This document shows, one piece after another, positions 20,064 through 30,102 of a stretch of DNA of 64,000 nt. A program made the translations under genes and the position numbers. A model generated the notes under the pieces. It made no database searches. It was not told the DNA's origin and was given only the letters and a program-made list of their open reading frames with translations. The first letter of the stretch is position 1. The number at the start of each line of letters is the position of its first letter. Source of the stretch: Cheiracanthium punctorium (Eukaryota > Arthropoda > Arachnida > Araneae > Cheiracanthiidae); assembly GCA_038373885.1 (NCBI GenBank), contig JAWZYV010013004.1, forward strand, positions 147,738-211,737, read 5' to 3'.

Positions 20064-21873
20064 TTAAGCGCAATGCGCATAGAAAACATGGAGGCAATGC
20101 AAAACGCTACGCGTGCGTTTGTTTCTGTCATGAAACTCTCAGAACATATATCAGCGTACTTTCAAATCGGACTAACTTACGTAATAACCAATGTATAGCA
20201 CAGTGGTTAAAGTAAGGTGAGCATAAGTCCTCGAAATTCGAGGACAGTCCTCAAATATAGATCTTTTTTTTATTTTGTCCCCAAAAATACTTTGTCCCCA
20301 AATGTCCCTGAAAGTTTCTGTTTAGTTTATTTGTTTCAGAAAAACTGAAGAAATAAGAAAAATAAACCAACTAAAAGCGTCATCTACTCTGAGAAACAAT
20401 GAAATTCTGAAAACGTTTGTTTTCATTGTGTGTGTAGCGTGTACAGACATTCAATAAAGTATCCGACTATGAGCCAAATTTCCCATTTCAGTTTTGTTAA
20501 TGATTAATCACTTTTCATGAAGAACCATGCTTGAAATTGACGTACGAAAATTTTCTTGCACTTTTTTTAGAGCCAGTGGCGTGCCAAGGGGGGGGGCGGG
20601 GGAGGCGGTCCGCCCCGGTTACCAGAGCAAAGGGGGTGTCATTTTCGTACATTTGTACAAATAGTAAAGTATTTTGATTTGCCAATTATTTTTCTTTTCA
20701 CGTGACATGGACAAGGGTGCTGCAAGTGCGTGCACTTACACCCCCCCCCCCGCTTGGGTTTTGAAAAACAGATAATGAAAGCGGAAATAGAACTAAATTC
20801 ATTAAAAAATGTCTTTATTTGAACTTAAGTTCCTTTTTTTACCCCCTTCCACCGAATGAAACCCTGCCGGTGCCCTTAGACATGGATACACCAGTGTCCC
20901 AGGGAAAGCGGGGGGGGGGGGGCAGGAAGGTGATAAGGTGCTGTCACATCATACTTATAAACACATCTTACTTCCACTTCGCTCGCTTCACTCAAATAAT
21001 AAAATGATGAATATACTGATGCTAGGAGAAAAAAGGCGTTTCTACGAATTATGTAATAAATAATTTAAACTATGTAACCGATGTAAATCGGCAGTCTATT
21101 ATTATTAACTTGAAGAAGAGGGTGCTGACAGACTGCGCAACGAAATAACTTCGGGGTTGCAATAAAAATTACACAAACTGTACAGTTTGTATGTTCTTGT
21201 GAGCTTTCTGTTGTAGTAGTGTAGTAGTGTTATAGTATATCTGAAGGGGTGTCAAAGTGGAATAAATATCTCACAAATCCTCCCAGGCGACGGTACTCAT
21301 CAAAAGGTCAGATGACCTCTACCAATTTAATTTGGCATCAGAATGATTTACTTGAGCCTTTAAAGAGCTTTTAAAGGTATGCTTTAGTGTGTGTAAGTGC
21401 CAACGGCGTTGCTAAAATCTTAGGCAAGGAAGCAAAAAGGGGTGCGTGGCCAAAATTGAGAGCAGTAAAATAATACACGTCATTTTGTATACTATTTACG
21501 TTAGTACACACTAGTTGTCATTATAGGAAAAATCACAAAATTGACGATTACTCAAAGTTAATAATGAAAAGTTAATAATGTAGAATTTAATGAAACTGAC
21601 CCACAGTGTACAATAGATAGTATGCATTAAAATAACACGAAAAGAAATTGCCACGCACTTATGGTGTTACAAATTTTAGCACATGAATAAAATCAACAAA
21701 TTGGACATGTCAGTTTGGTTTAGGAAAAGTAACTTCAATATAGACTATGATCCCCTCTAGAAGCAATACAGCATTTACAGTGATGCGTGATGCTGTCAAT
21801 TATGCGATCTATCAGTATCGTTGGAAGGGAGAGCCATTTGCTCTTGCAAAGCAGTGGCAAGCGTGGAAAGGGA

Positions 21874-22981
21874 CTACAGAGGAGGATTGAGAGCGGCTAT
21901 GCGTCTTCCTGAAACATCCCAGACATGCTCAATTGGAGTTAGATCAGGTGATCGAGTTGGCCACACCATGTGCTGAATTGTTTGCTGCTGAAGATAATCT
22001 ACGGTGCGAGTCATGCGCGGTTTAGCATTGTCATCCTGAAGCAGGAAATGATCCGGCAGAAGGACACACATAAACATTAAGGATGCCAACTTTATTAGTC
22101 TGAGAATTCATGGTTACACCTGGAAAAAGATGGAGGTCTGTGCGTCCACCCAAAGAGATCCCACTCCAAACACAGACACTGCCTTCTGCACATGCATCTC
22201 TTTCACAAATGACTGATGGATGATAACGGGTACCAGGTTCTCTCCAAATCAAACAACGCCTACTATAGCTTTGGGTCTCCACGGTGGCCCAGTCGGTTTA
22301 AGCTCGGTACCCATCAGAACACCGAAAGTGAAGTAGCACCCACTCCGGTCGGTTCTTGGGAGGGTGATGACCTGTCTCGCCTGAACTGCTGTTAGGTCCG
22401 TGTACACTAATGGGAGCTGGTACACGTAAAATCCGTTCGTGGCTCCAAAGTCTCCTATGTTCTCGATTATACCTCTGGGGGTGTTAATCCGGTTGTACGC
22501 CCCTCATCCGGAATTTGGTTCAAAATTAGGGAGGTGTCTCCTCGGGTAGGGTGCATAGCCGTAAACCCGAAATGGGTCGGCTGCCTGCTGTGTGTAACAA
22601 ACAAACAAGCTAACTATCGCTTTGGAGACTAAACTTGGAATCATCCGTAAAGAGAACAGCCCGCCATTGATTAGCCGTCCAATGGACATGTTGTGCGCCC
22701 ACTTCAAATGATCCCTTCTGTGGCGTGATGTGAGTGGCACGCAAATGTCTGGTCACCTCGCGTACAGACTACCTTCGTGAAGTCTTCTACGCACGGTTGA
22801 CGTTGACAGTAACCTTATGACGGCTGCAACAAAGGAGGATCTGAGTTAAATAGGAGTTGCGTTCGATTCCTTCGTGTACATAATGACAAATATCGATCGC
22901 GGCGCTGGTCGTAACAGTTGGCCGCCCTTGACTGAACTTTCTAGATGCCTGAGGTGTAGTTAGAAATTGGTGCCTAATCAA
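21874..22981 (-). pseudogene. Tc1-like transposase, broken
   Basis: Minus-strand pieces follow Tc1 order: an N-terminal piece with RKFSQGRPTVTT (22787-22981), CHSRHRRDHLKWAHN-like (22680-22745), the block SYSRRCLIWREPGTRYHPS and VWSGISLGGRTDLH (22031-22270), and LLQDDNAKPRMTRTVDYLQQQ then WPTRSPDLTPIEHVWD (21874-22050). The QDDNA and SPDLTPIEHVWD motifs contain the second Asp and the region of the third catalytic acidic residue (DDE). Frameshifts lie between the blocks and a SINE splits the gene at 22281-22613. Such DDE enzymes cut and paste at TA; this copy is dead. I could not place its inverted ends. Confidence 0.85.
22281..22613 (+). repeat. SINE3, tRNA-derived, inserted in Tc1 transposase
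   Basis: Begins ACGGTGGCCCAGTCGGTTTA (A-box-like), has CTCCGGTCGGTTCTTGGG (possible B-box) and ends in a simple tail TGTAACAAACAAACAA. Near-identical words flank it: CTATAGCTTTGGGTCTCC to the left and CTATCGCTTTGGAGACT to the right, consistent with a diverged target duplication within the transposase frame. It differs from SINE1 and SINE2. Confidence 0.65.
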
Positions 22982-23557
22982 TAAACCACTGAATAACTGA
23001 CATTTAGCCTTCTAGCTGCTTCCGTCTTATTTTGTCTTGCTTCCAGTTCTAGACTCCCAAAAGCTCTTCATTGCAGTTCTTCAGGCTAATGATGTCAGGA
23101 AAGCATTGTTACGAATTCGCCCACCTCCGATTTCTTGCCTTACAGTCGCAGCAAAAATCGCAGGCTTGATCTCAAACATGAGGTGTTTTGTTCCTAGTAA
23201 ATTAATTCTTCCCTAATTTGCATATTGCAGCCATACTCTTTTTCAGCAGCAACTTGACAACCTATTTCTATTTCATACAGATTGGTTTATTTTTGAGCGA
23301 GTTATCGCTATTTTTTTTTCCTTGTATTTGGAAACTAGTGTATTTAAAACGCATTACTTCCATTTTCAATGTTTAATTTTATGCATCTTCCATACCGAGC
23401 CATGATACCAAACTGAGCTCAAGTTTAGTAACAACCTAGCATCCTTTCATTTAATTAAGTCCAGCCGTGAAAGTGTGATAAACAAATGAAATTTTTAAAA
23501 ATGATAACCTATAGCTCAAAATAAGTAACTATTTATGATCCTCAAACGTTTTATTAA

Positions 23558-23833
23558 CCCATTTGTGCCTGGACATTTTTGCGACTTTCTTCGATTTTTA
23601 CTGATAACAGAAATAATAGAAATATTTCTGATGTCCACTTCTTGAACAAGGGATGATTTCTTTTAAAATCATTATGCATAAAAATCGAAATATCAACATC
23701 CTACTTGGTCATGTTAAAATATTTTGTAGAGTTGAGGCTCAGTACTCATGAATAAAGGCTAGGAAAAATAAGTAACGTTTTCGACTAATAGCGAAAATGC
23801 CGTCCCAAAAAAGGGACGCTAGGCATAAATGGG
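23558..23833 (+). mobile_element. piggyBac-type MITE, copy B (276 bp)
   Basis: TTAA at 23554-23557 and 23834-23837. Ends CCCATTTGTGCCT and AGGCATAAATGGG are inverted copies. The interior includes CATCCTACTTGGTCATG, ACTCATGAATAAAGGCTAGG and CCGTCCCAAAAAAGGGACG. It inserted in hAT-D. Confidence 0.88.
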
Positions 23834-24007
23834 TTAAATTCGACCCAGCATTTTATGCGTGATGCGCGAACAAAAATAGCTTCACAGACAGAGAGATAAT
23901 TGTCGTTAAGGCTCCCTTAGAGCATGAAATGGGTAGATACTAAAAATTTTTCATTTCTAAGAAGACGAAAAGTCCTATTCCATGTAGATAGATTATTGTT
24001 TAAAGTC

Positions 24008-24008
<1 letters not shown>

Positions 24009-24056
<48 letters not shown>
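24009..24056. repeat. Poly-T tract
   Basis: About 48 consecutive T residues, possibly the inverted poly-A tail of a retroposon. No parent element was identified next to it. Confidence 0.9.
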
Positions 24057-24059
<3 letters not shown>

Positions 24060-24232
24060 AATTTGTACAATGACACCTTTGTAAGTTAGACACTTGTGGT
24101 TTTCTTGAAAAGTGTTCAACTTACGGATTTACCCACAAACGTGGATTTATTTTGTTTGTTATATCATAATAATAAGATGAATTATTATTATTATTATGAC
24201 ATAACAATTAGAATCAATAAATATTGATTCTA

Positions 24233-24430
24233 AAACTAAACTCAGTGGCACAACAGGCCTAGTGGGCCAATGCCTGCGATAACCAACCATGCCTTCGAGA
24301 CCATGGGGTTTGGCATGCAGTAGCACATCCCCCGGTCAGATAGTCAGCCTGACGCGGGGCCCCCAGTGTTGTGTTTCCCAAGAAAGCTTGATCCTCATTT
24401 TATCGACTCACTTAAGGGATGAAAGGCTGA
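24233..24430 (+). repeat. Short retroposon-like insertion with 12-bp target duplication
   Basis: Flanked by ATATTGATTCTA (24221-24232) and ATATTGATTCTA with one end difference (24431-24442). The body starts AAACTAAACTCAGTGGCACA and contains GGCCTAGTGGGCCAATGCC and CCCCGGTCAGATAGTC. It resembles a SINE but the polymerase III boxes are weak. Confidence 0.55.
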
Positions 24431-25930
24431 ATATTGATTCTATTAGTATGTAATTGATAAAAGTAAATTATAATTTTTATTACTTTTTAATACAAATTGT
24501 GCAAATGTATTCTTTAAAAAAAGGGGGGGAAGATCACAATAATAATTAATAAAAAGAACATACCTATTTTTTTTGCGATTAAAAATAATTCGTAATTTCC
24601 ATTTATTTTAATCTTTAATTTTTTACTTTATCGCTCGTAATTTTCGTTTCCAATTTATAAATATCACTTACGTTAATGTATTCGTATTCCTAGTACACGC
24701 ATATACTTTTTTAGGCAGTCCAGGGCATTTATATCGTTATTCCTTTTAGGTATAGCATTTACGTCTGGTCCTAATAAGAGGTTCGAATTTTTAAGTTTTA
24801 ATAGAAATTCAAATTCCGAGGAGTGGGGTATATCCTAAATACTATAGAACTGTTGAACAGAGGCTGGATCCCTACATATTCGTATCATTAATATTGCCAT
24901 CTACTTTAGTAACTTCAAGAAATCTGTGTGTGAGTGGACAATGTCTAGACTATTTGAAGCTTCCTAGATGGCTAGTTTATTCTATATAAAACCACCGTCA
25001 TTTTTTTCTTGATTTACGTTTCCTTTTCCTTTGATTTTTGAAGTTATGGCTTTAAACTGTATGACATGGGAGGTTGAGAAAATTATTTCATCGTTAAAAG
25101 AAAAAACAATGTCGAGAATACAGTTGACATTGTACCTATAGTAAGCCGGTTTTTGCTTTTTGAGTAACTGGAAAAGGTTGTCGGTTTTCTTTGTAAAATT
25201 TGGTGCATTTTGTTTGATTTTCAACTTAAGTCGGCTTATGGGTGCCCAACATCCGAGACAAGGAGATGTCCAAAGTATGGAGGTTGGATGCAATGTAAAT
25301 ATTATGGTCACGTTTCGTTCTTCTGAAAAGTGTCGAAATGATGGGGGTGTCCAATTCGGGAGGTTTCTGTACTTGTTATAGTACTTTAATTTTAGTAGGG
25401 AAAAAAACGAATTTTAACTGCTCGTGGGAGGGGAGAGGTTACAAAATGAATGTCCGCCCCGGGTGCCAAAAGCCCTTGCTTGGCACGCCACTGTTTAGAG
25501 GGTGTACAACGTTTCATGAAAAATTATCACAAAATGATCCAATGTAAAAAGCAATGTCTTCTGAAAAATACAAATACTATACCAAGAGTTAAATTTTGAA
25601 TAAATTGCAATATTTGAACATGATGTTCCTTTCATACTTCTGGTTTAAATAAATATTTATGAATGGATGAAATACTTTACTACATTAATTTATTAGAAAT
25701 AAGAATACACAATTGATATAAAGAGCTATTAGAGTTCATTTTTAAGTATCAAAGTCAGTCAAGATTTAAAGTATGGGTACACTGGAACTGGTATATATGA
25801 CAATATGTTGTGTCCCCGAATATGTCCCCAAAAATATGTTCTGGTGTCCTCAAATTTTCCTTGGATTCGAGGACAATGCTTGATGTGTCCCCAAAAGACT
25901 GTTTAGAAATATGGTCGCCTTAGGTTAAAG

Positions 25931-26268
25931 CGGGGCCTTCGCAATTAGTAACGGGCCTGCGCGTGTATTTTGATGAGCCATCCAAAGAGACCTACCGATG
26001 CTCGAGTCTTCACGTATACATCAGGCATTTCTTAAGCTTTCCATTGCTTTCAAACGTTATTTAATGTAGTTTTAAGTAGCAATTGTGTTACTAATTCAAG
26101 TACGAACTCATGATTAATTTGTTTGCTATGATAGATATTGACATTAAGAAAATAGATGCATATAATTTGAAGGAAAAACAAAGTAGCGCTTACTCTCATG
26201 ATTCACGATTGCTTATTTTAGTTTCACAAGTGGATATTTAACATTGCTGCATCCACTACTCATGTAGC
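25931..26268. other. Spacer, nothing recognised
   Basis: Flank between element C and Gypsy-1. The words CACAGTGGTTAAAG (split by element C) and GGGGCCTTCGCAATTAG suggest that element C landed in a SINE-like or tRNA-like sequence. No gene was seen. Confidence 0.35.
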
Positions 26269-26474
26269 TGTATTCCTCTCTGCTACAAAACGACTTCAAC
26301 TTCAACTTCCGACTGCAACCGTGCCGGAGAAAAACCATGTGCGCAGTTGTAGCGTGAATGTAATGCTTGGTATTACAATGTAAGTGTGTGTTATACTTAA
26401 TAAAGTTCACTGTTAAGTTTTAGTGATGTCAATGATGAATAATCATATACAACATATACCGAAGATATATTAAC
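26269..26474 (+). repeat. Gypsy-1 5' LTR
   Basis: Shares CTCTCTGCTACAAAACGACT through CCGAAGATATATTAA with the 3' LTR. It has a 6-bp duplication (CAACTT) absent from the 3' copy and a diverged start (TGTATTCCTC against TGTTGCTC). A polyadenylation signal AATAAA lies at 26399-26404. The exact 5' edge may be 26263. Confidence 0.8.
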
Positions 26475-26508
26475 TGGCGACGAGTACAGAAAAAGGAGAG
26501 TAAAAGAG

Positions 26509-26621
26509 ATGGCTTCGTTCGGACGAATTTCAAACTTCGACGCGTCAGTCGAATCGTGGGCGCAATATGTGGAGCTCGACTTTGAAGCTAACGATGTCGC
26601 GGACGATAAAAAGAAGCCGAT
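26509..26621 (+). pseudogene. gag: Gypsy-1 gag remnant
   Basis: An ATG 34 bp after the primer-binding region opens a frame with MASFGRISNFDASVESWAQY and FEANDVADDKKKP, the typical start of Gag in K02A2.6-like elements. Only about 38 residues remain before the sequence turns into MITE copy C. The rest of the capsid, the zinc knuckle and the protease Asp are absent. Confidence 0.75.
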
Positions 26622-26897
26622 CTTTTTGACACCTGGATATTTTTGCGACTTTCTTCGATTTTTACTGAAAACAGAAATAATAGATATATTTCTGATGTCA
26701 ATTTCTTGAACAAAGGATGATTTCTTTTAAAATCATTATGCATAAAAATCGAAATATCAACATCCTACTGGGTCATGTTAAAATATTTTGTAGAGTTGAG
26801 GCTCAATACTCATGAATAAAGGCTAGGAAAAATAAATAACGTTTTCGACTAATAGCGGAAATGCCGTCCCAAAAAAGGGACACTAGGCATAAATGGG
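26622..26897 (+). mobile_element. piggyBac-type MITE, copy C, inside Gypsy-1
   Basis: Matches copy B from CACCTGGATATTTTTGCGAC to AGGCATAAATGGG, and TTAA follows at 26898-26901. The left end is degraded: the CCCATTTGTG end and the left TTAA are not visible. The flanking Gypsy protein jumps from early gag to post-protease sequence, so a deletion accompanied or followed the insertion. Confidence 0.8.
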
Positions 26898-26901
26898 TTA
26901 A

Positions 26902-28490
26902 GACATACAACGGATTGGGCTGTCCTGCTCTACAGCCAGCGGATAAAGCTTTGTCCACTTCCACTGGTCAAGCCATCCCAGTGTTGGGAAGTTTTGTGTG
27001 TAAAATTAGATACAAAAATAAAACACAGAAGCTACCGCTGCTGGTTGTGGAGGGCAAGGACCCAAATTTGTGTGGTCGAAATTTAATTGAAATGTTTAAT
27101 ATCTTGCCATTGAATTTTTGCTTAAATGTGTCTAATATTACTATGCAAAATGTGTTAAATGATTTCACTGATGTATTTTCTAATGATTTAGGTCTTTTTA
27201 AAGATTATCAAATTGGGTTAATTATTAAACAGGATGTAAAATCTGCTTTCTACAAAGCTAGAACCTTACCTTTTGCCGTGAGAGATAAAGTTAAAAATGA
27301 ACTTAATAGATTACAAGAGGCTAGTATATTGAAACCGATTCGTCATTCCGAATGGGCTGCCCCTATTGTACCAGTTTTAAAAGGGGATAAAACGTCAATT
27401 CGAATTTGTGGGGATTATAAGTTAACTGCAAATTTGGCCATTGACCCTGATAAATACCCCTTACCCAAAGCAGATGATATTTTCGCCAGTCTAGCTGGGG
27501 GTACCCAGTTTAGTAAAATAGACTTGAAGGATGCGTATAATCAAGTAGAGTTAGATGAGATATCTAGGAAACTCACTGTAATTAATACACATATAGGATT
27601 ATTCGAATATGTTATATTGCCCTTTGGAGTTTCGTCAGCTCCTGCAATCTGCCAAAGAGTAATTGAAACCTTACTGGCGGGGATTCCTAATACAGCAGTC
27701 TATTTGGATGACATTATTTTTACGGGGCACTCAGCTGAGCAACATTTGTGCAATCTCAGGGAGGTGCTTAGTAGGTTAAAGAGGTCAGGATTAAAATTAA
27801 AAAGGGAAAAGTGTAGTTTCCTTTGTGATTCATTAATTTTCTTGGGTCACACCATCGATAAAGATGGTATCCGACCTGTAGATGAAAAAGTCAATGCAAT
27901 CAAAGAAACTCCAACACCTAGAAATGTCAGTGAGTTAAGATCCTTCCTAGGACTGATTACGTTTTATTCTAAATTTCTGCAAGATATGAGTACTAAATTA
28001 GCCCCATTATACAACCTTTTGCAAAAATCAGTCCCGTGGCAATGGTCTAGGAAAGAAGAAGTTACATTTAAAGCAGCAAAGGATGCTATTTGTAATTCAG
28101 GATTGCTGGTTCACTATGATCCTGAAAAGGAATTGACCTTGGCATGTGATGCTTCTCCTTATGGCATTGGTGCTGTCCTTTCCCACACCATTGGTGGGAA
28201 GGATCGTCCAATTGATTTTGCATCTAGAACTCTCTCATCAGCAGAGAAGAATTATGCACAGTTAGAAAAAGAGGCGCTGTCCCTTGTGTTTGGGGTGACA
28301 CGCTTTAGAGAGTACCTTTTAGGTCGGCCATTTGTCCTTTATACGGATCATCGCCCCCTGGTTTCTCTTCTTTCAGAACGTAAGCATATCCCAGCCATGG
28401 CGAATGACCGCATTCAACGCTGGGCTTTAACACTATCAGCATATTCCTATACTGTGCGCTACCGACCTGGGTGCAAAATAGTAATGCGGA
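26902..28490 (+). pseudogene. pol: Gypsy-1 pol: reverse transcriptase and RNase H
   Basis: Starts after the MITE with GLGCPALQPADK and a protease-tail/linker region (LVVEGKDPNLCGRNL). The reverse transcriptase follows: YPLPKADDIFASLAGG, FSKIDLKDAYNQVEL and VYLDDIIF, with the two catalytic Asp intact. RNase H follows: ACDASPYGIGAVLSH, EKEALSLVFGV and YTDHRPL. The long frame runs to 28564, but the last conserved sequence ends near 28470, where a frameshift moves it by one frame. The ATG at 26861 lies in the MITE and is not a real start. The enzyme would copy RNA into DNA in the element particle; this copy lacks gag and protease. Confidence 0.85.
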
Positions 28491-29899
28491 TGCATGTAGC
28501 AGATTACCCTTGCCAAGTAACTCCACTATTGATCCACTATTACCAATGGAAACGGTATTACTAATAGAGAGAATTGAGCTTGGTCCAGTATCAGTGGCAG
28601 ATATTGGTGATGCTACATTAAGGGACCCTATTTTAGATAAGGTGTCTAAATTAATTTTGAATGGGTGGCCTGAAGCATTAATGCTTTCTCAGGTAATCTA
28701 GAGAATGAAAGCCTGTTACCTTATTTTAGGAAACGTTTTGAGTCGCCGTTGAAGGGGAACATTATACTTTGGGGCAATAGGGTAGTTATCCCTAAAAATT
28801 TGTATAAAAGGATCCTACAAGAGTTGCACAGTGCCCACCAGGGTATAACAGGTATGAAGAGCATTGCCCGATCCTTGTTGTGGTGCCCCAATATAGATAG
28901 TGATATTGAGAAGTGGGTGGGTAGTTGCAAGATTTGTGTAGAAAATTCTACTATGCCTAGTAAAAGTTTGCAGCCATGGCCAGCAGCAACTCGGCCTTGG
29001 TCACGAATACACATAGATTATGCAGGGCCTATAGACAATCAGATGATATTGGTTGTCCAGGATGCACATTCTAAGTGGATTGAGGCCATGGCAGTTAAAA
29101 AAGCTACTACCTCTATAACCTTAGAAAAGCTTTATGAAATCTTTGCAAGATTTGGGTTTCCAGAAACAATAGTTAGTGACAATGGTCCAAATTTCAGATC
29201 GGGGGAATTCGAAGCTTTTGTTAATAGGAATGGAATCAAGCACTTATTTACAGCACCTTATCAACCTTCTTCGAACGGTCAGGCAGAGAGGACTGTGCAG
29301 TTCTTTAAGAATAGACTTAAAAAGGTTCAAGGTGAGTCAGTGAGCATTAGGCTATCCATGATTTTAATGAACTTTAGGAGGACTCCCCAACCCTGCATGT
29401 TGTGTCGCCTGCAGAAATTCTGTTGGGGAGACAGATACGTTGTCGGCTAGATCTTGTGCATGCTCCAGTCAAACTAACCCCAACCTCCAGTAGAAGTTTT
29501 GAGATTGGGCAGAACATATACTGTAGGAATTATGGAAAGGGGGAAAAGTGGATTCCAGGAGTAATCAGAAGTGATATGGGAGAAAAGATGCATGCAATTG
29601 AACTTCCTAATGGTTCTATGGCAGAGAGGCATGTTGATCAGTTACGCTCCAGACAGGATCCTCCTGTTGGCAAAAGTAGTGATGATATACAAAGTCCAGG
29701 GTGGGAAGTAACTGGACAGGAAAGCGATAACGTGCCCCCAGTACTTGACCCACAAGCAAGTGTGGCCAACTCCCCTAATGATCAACCAAATTCAGCACCA
29801 ACAGCTTCGGAGTGTTTACAGGGTGGAAAAACTATCCCGCCAGGATACCCTAGTCGTCCTTCACGTACGATAAGGTTACCGGCAAGGTATAGGGACTAG
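28471..29899 (+). pseudogene. pol: Gypsy-1 pol: integrase, frameshifted
   Basis: Three frames in turn. 28471-28690 holds the RNase H-integrase linker (NADACSRLPLP). About 28690-29390 holds the zinc-binding domain (ELHSAHQGITGMKS, CKICVEN) and the core with HIDYAGP, FPETIVSDNGPNF and NGQAERT, showing the D, D and E residues. About 29400-29899 holds the C-terminal part (SPAEILLGRQIR, KWIPGVI) and a proline-rich tail ending in PSRPSRTIRLPARYRD. Frameshifts lie near 28470, 28690 and 29390, so integrase cannot be made from this copy. Confidence 0.85.
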
Positions 29900-29917
29900 A
29901 GCTAAGTGGGAAGGAGG

Positions 29918-30102
29918 TGTTGCTCTCTGCTACAAAACGACTTCAACTTCCGACTGCAACCGTGCCGGAGAAAAACCATGTGCGCAGTTGTAGCGTGAAT
30001 GTAATGCTTGGTATTACGATGTAACTGTGTGTTATACTTAATAAAGTTCACAGTTAAGTTTTAGTGATGTCAATGATTAATAATCATATACAACATATAC
30101 CG
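29918..30102 (+). repeat. Gypsy-1 3' LTR, first part
   Basis: Preceded by the purine tract AAGTGGGAAGGAGG. Runs from TGTTGCTCTCTGCTAC to CAACATATACCG, then is interrupted by the AAGCTT-rich element. The remainder, CCGAAGATATATTAA, is at 31569-31581. Confidence 0.82.

Larger units (their letters stand above)
20574..25493. mobile_element. hAT-D: hAT-type element nested in element C
   Basis: Starts CAGTGGCGTGCCAAGG and ends CTTGGCACGCCACTG, with flanking 8-mers TTTAGAGC and TTTAGAGG (7 of 8). It contains G-runs next to the left end, a decayed Tc1 transposase, SINE-like insertions, a piggyBac MITE and a long T tract. No hAT transposase was seen. An inner left-end-like word with a G-run recurs near 20911-20922. 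Confidence 0.75.
20213..25922. mobile_element. Element C: 5.7-kb DNA transposon with 8-bp target duplication
   Basis: The left end TAAGGTGAGCATA and the inverted right end TAAGGCGACCATA agree at 11 of 13 bases. Identical 8-bp GGTTAAAG flank it (20205-20212 and 25923-25930). The subterminal regions at both ends carry GTCCTCGAA hairpin words and repeated TGTCCCCAAA. Most of the interior is another element (20574-25493), leaving about 0.8 kb of its own sequence, so it is a non-autonomous element. The 8-bp duplication suits hAT or P-like elements; the superfamily is not settled. Confidence 0.8.

Noticed and set aside
23520..23560. Tc1 inverted ends near the transposase fragment
   Set aside because: I looked for TA-flanked inverted ends at 21.5-21.8 and 23.0-23.4 kb but could not find a convincing pair, so no boundary is given.
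26861..26901. ATG at 26861 as the start of Gypsy-1 pol
   Set aside because: This ATG and about 12 codons lie in the piggyBac-type MITE. Gypsy homology begins after 26902.
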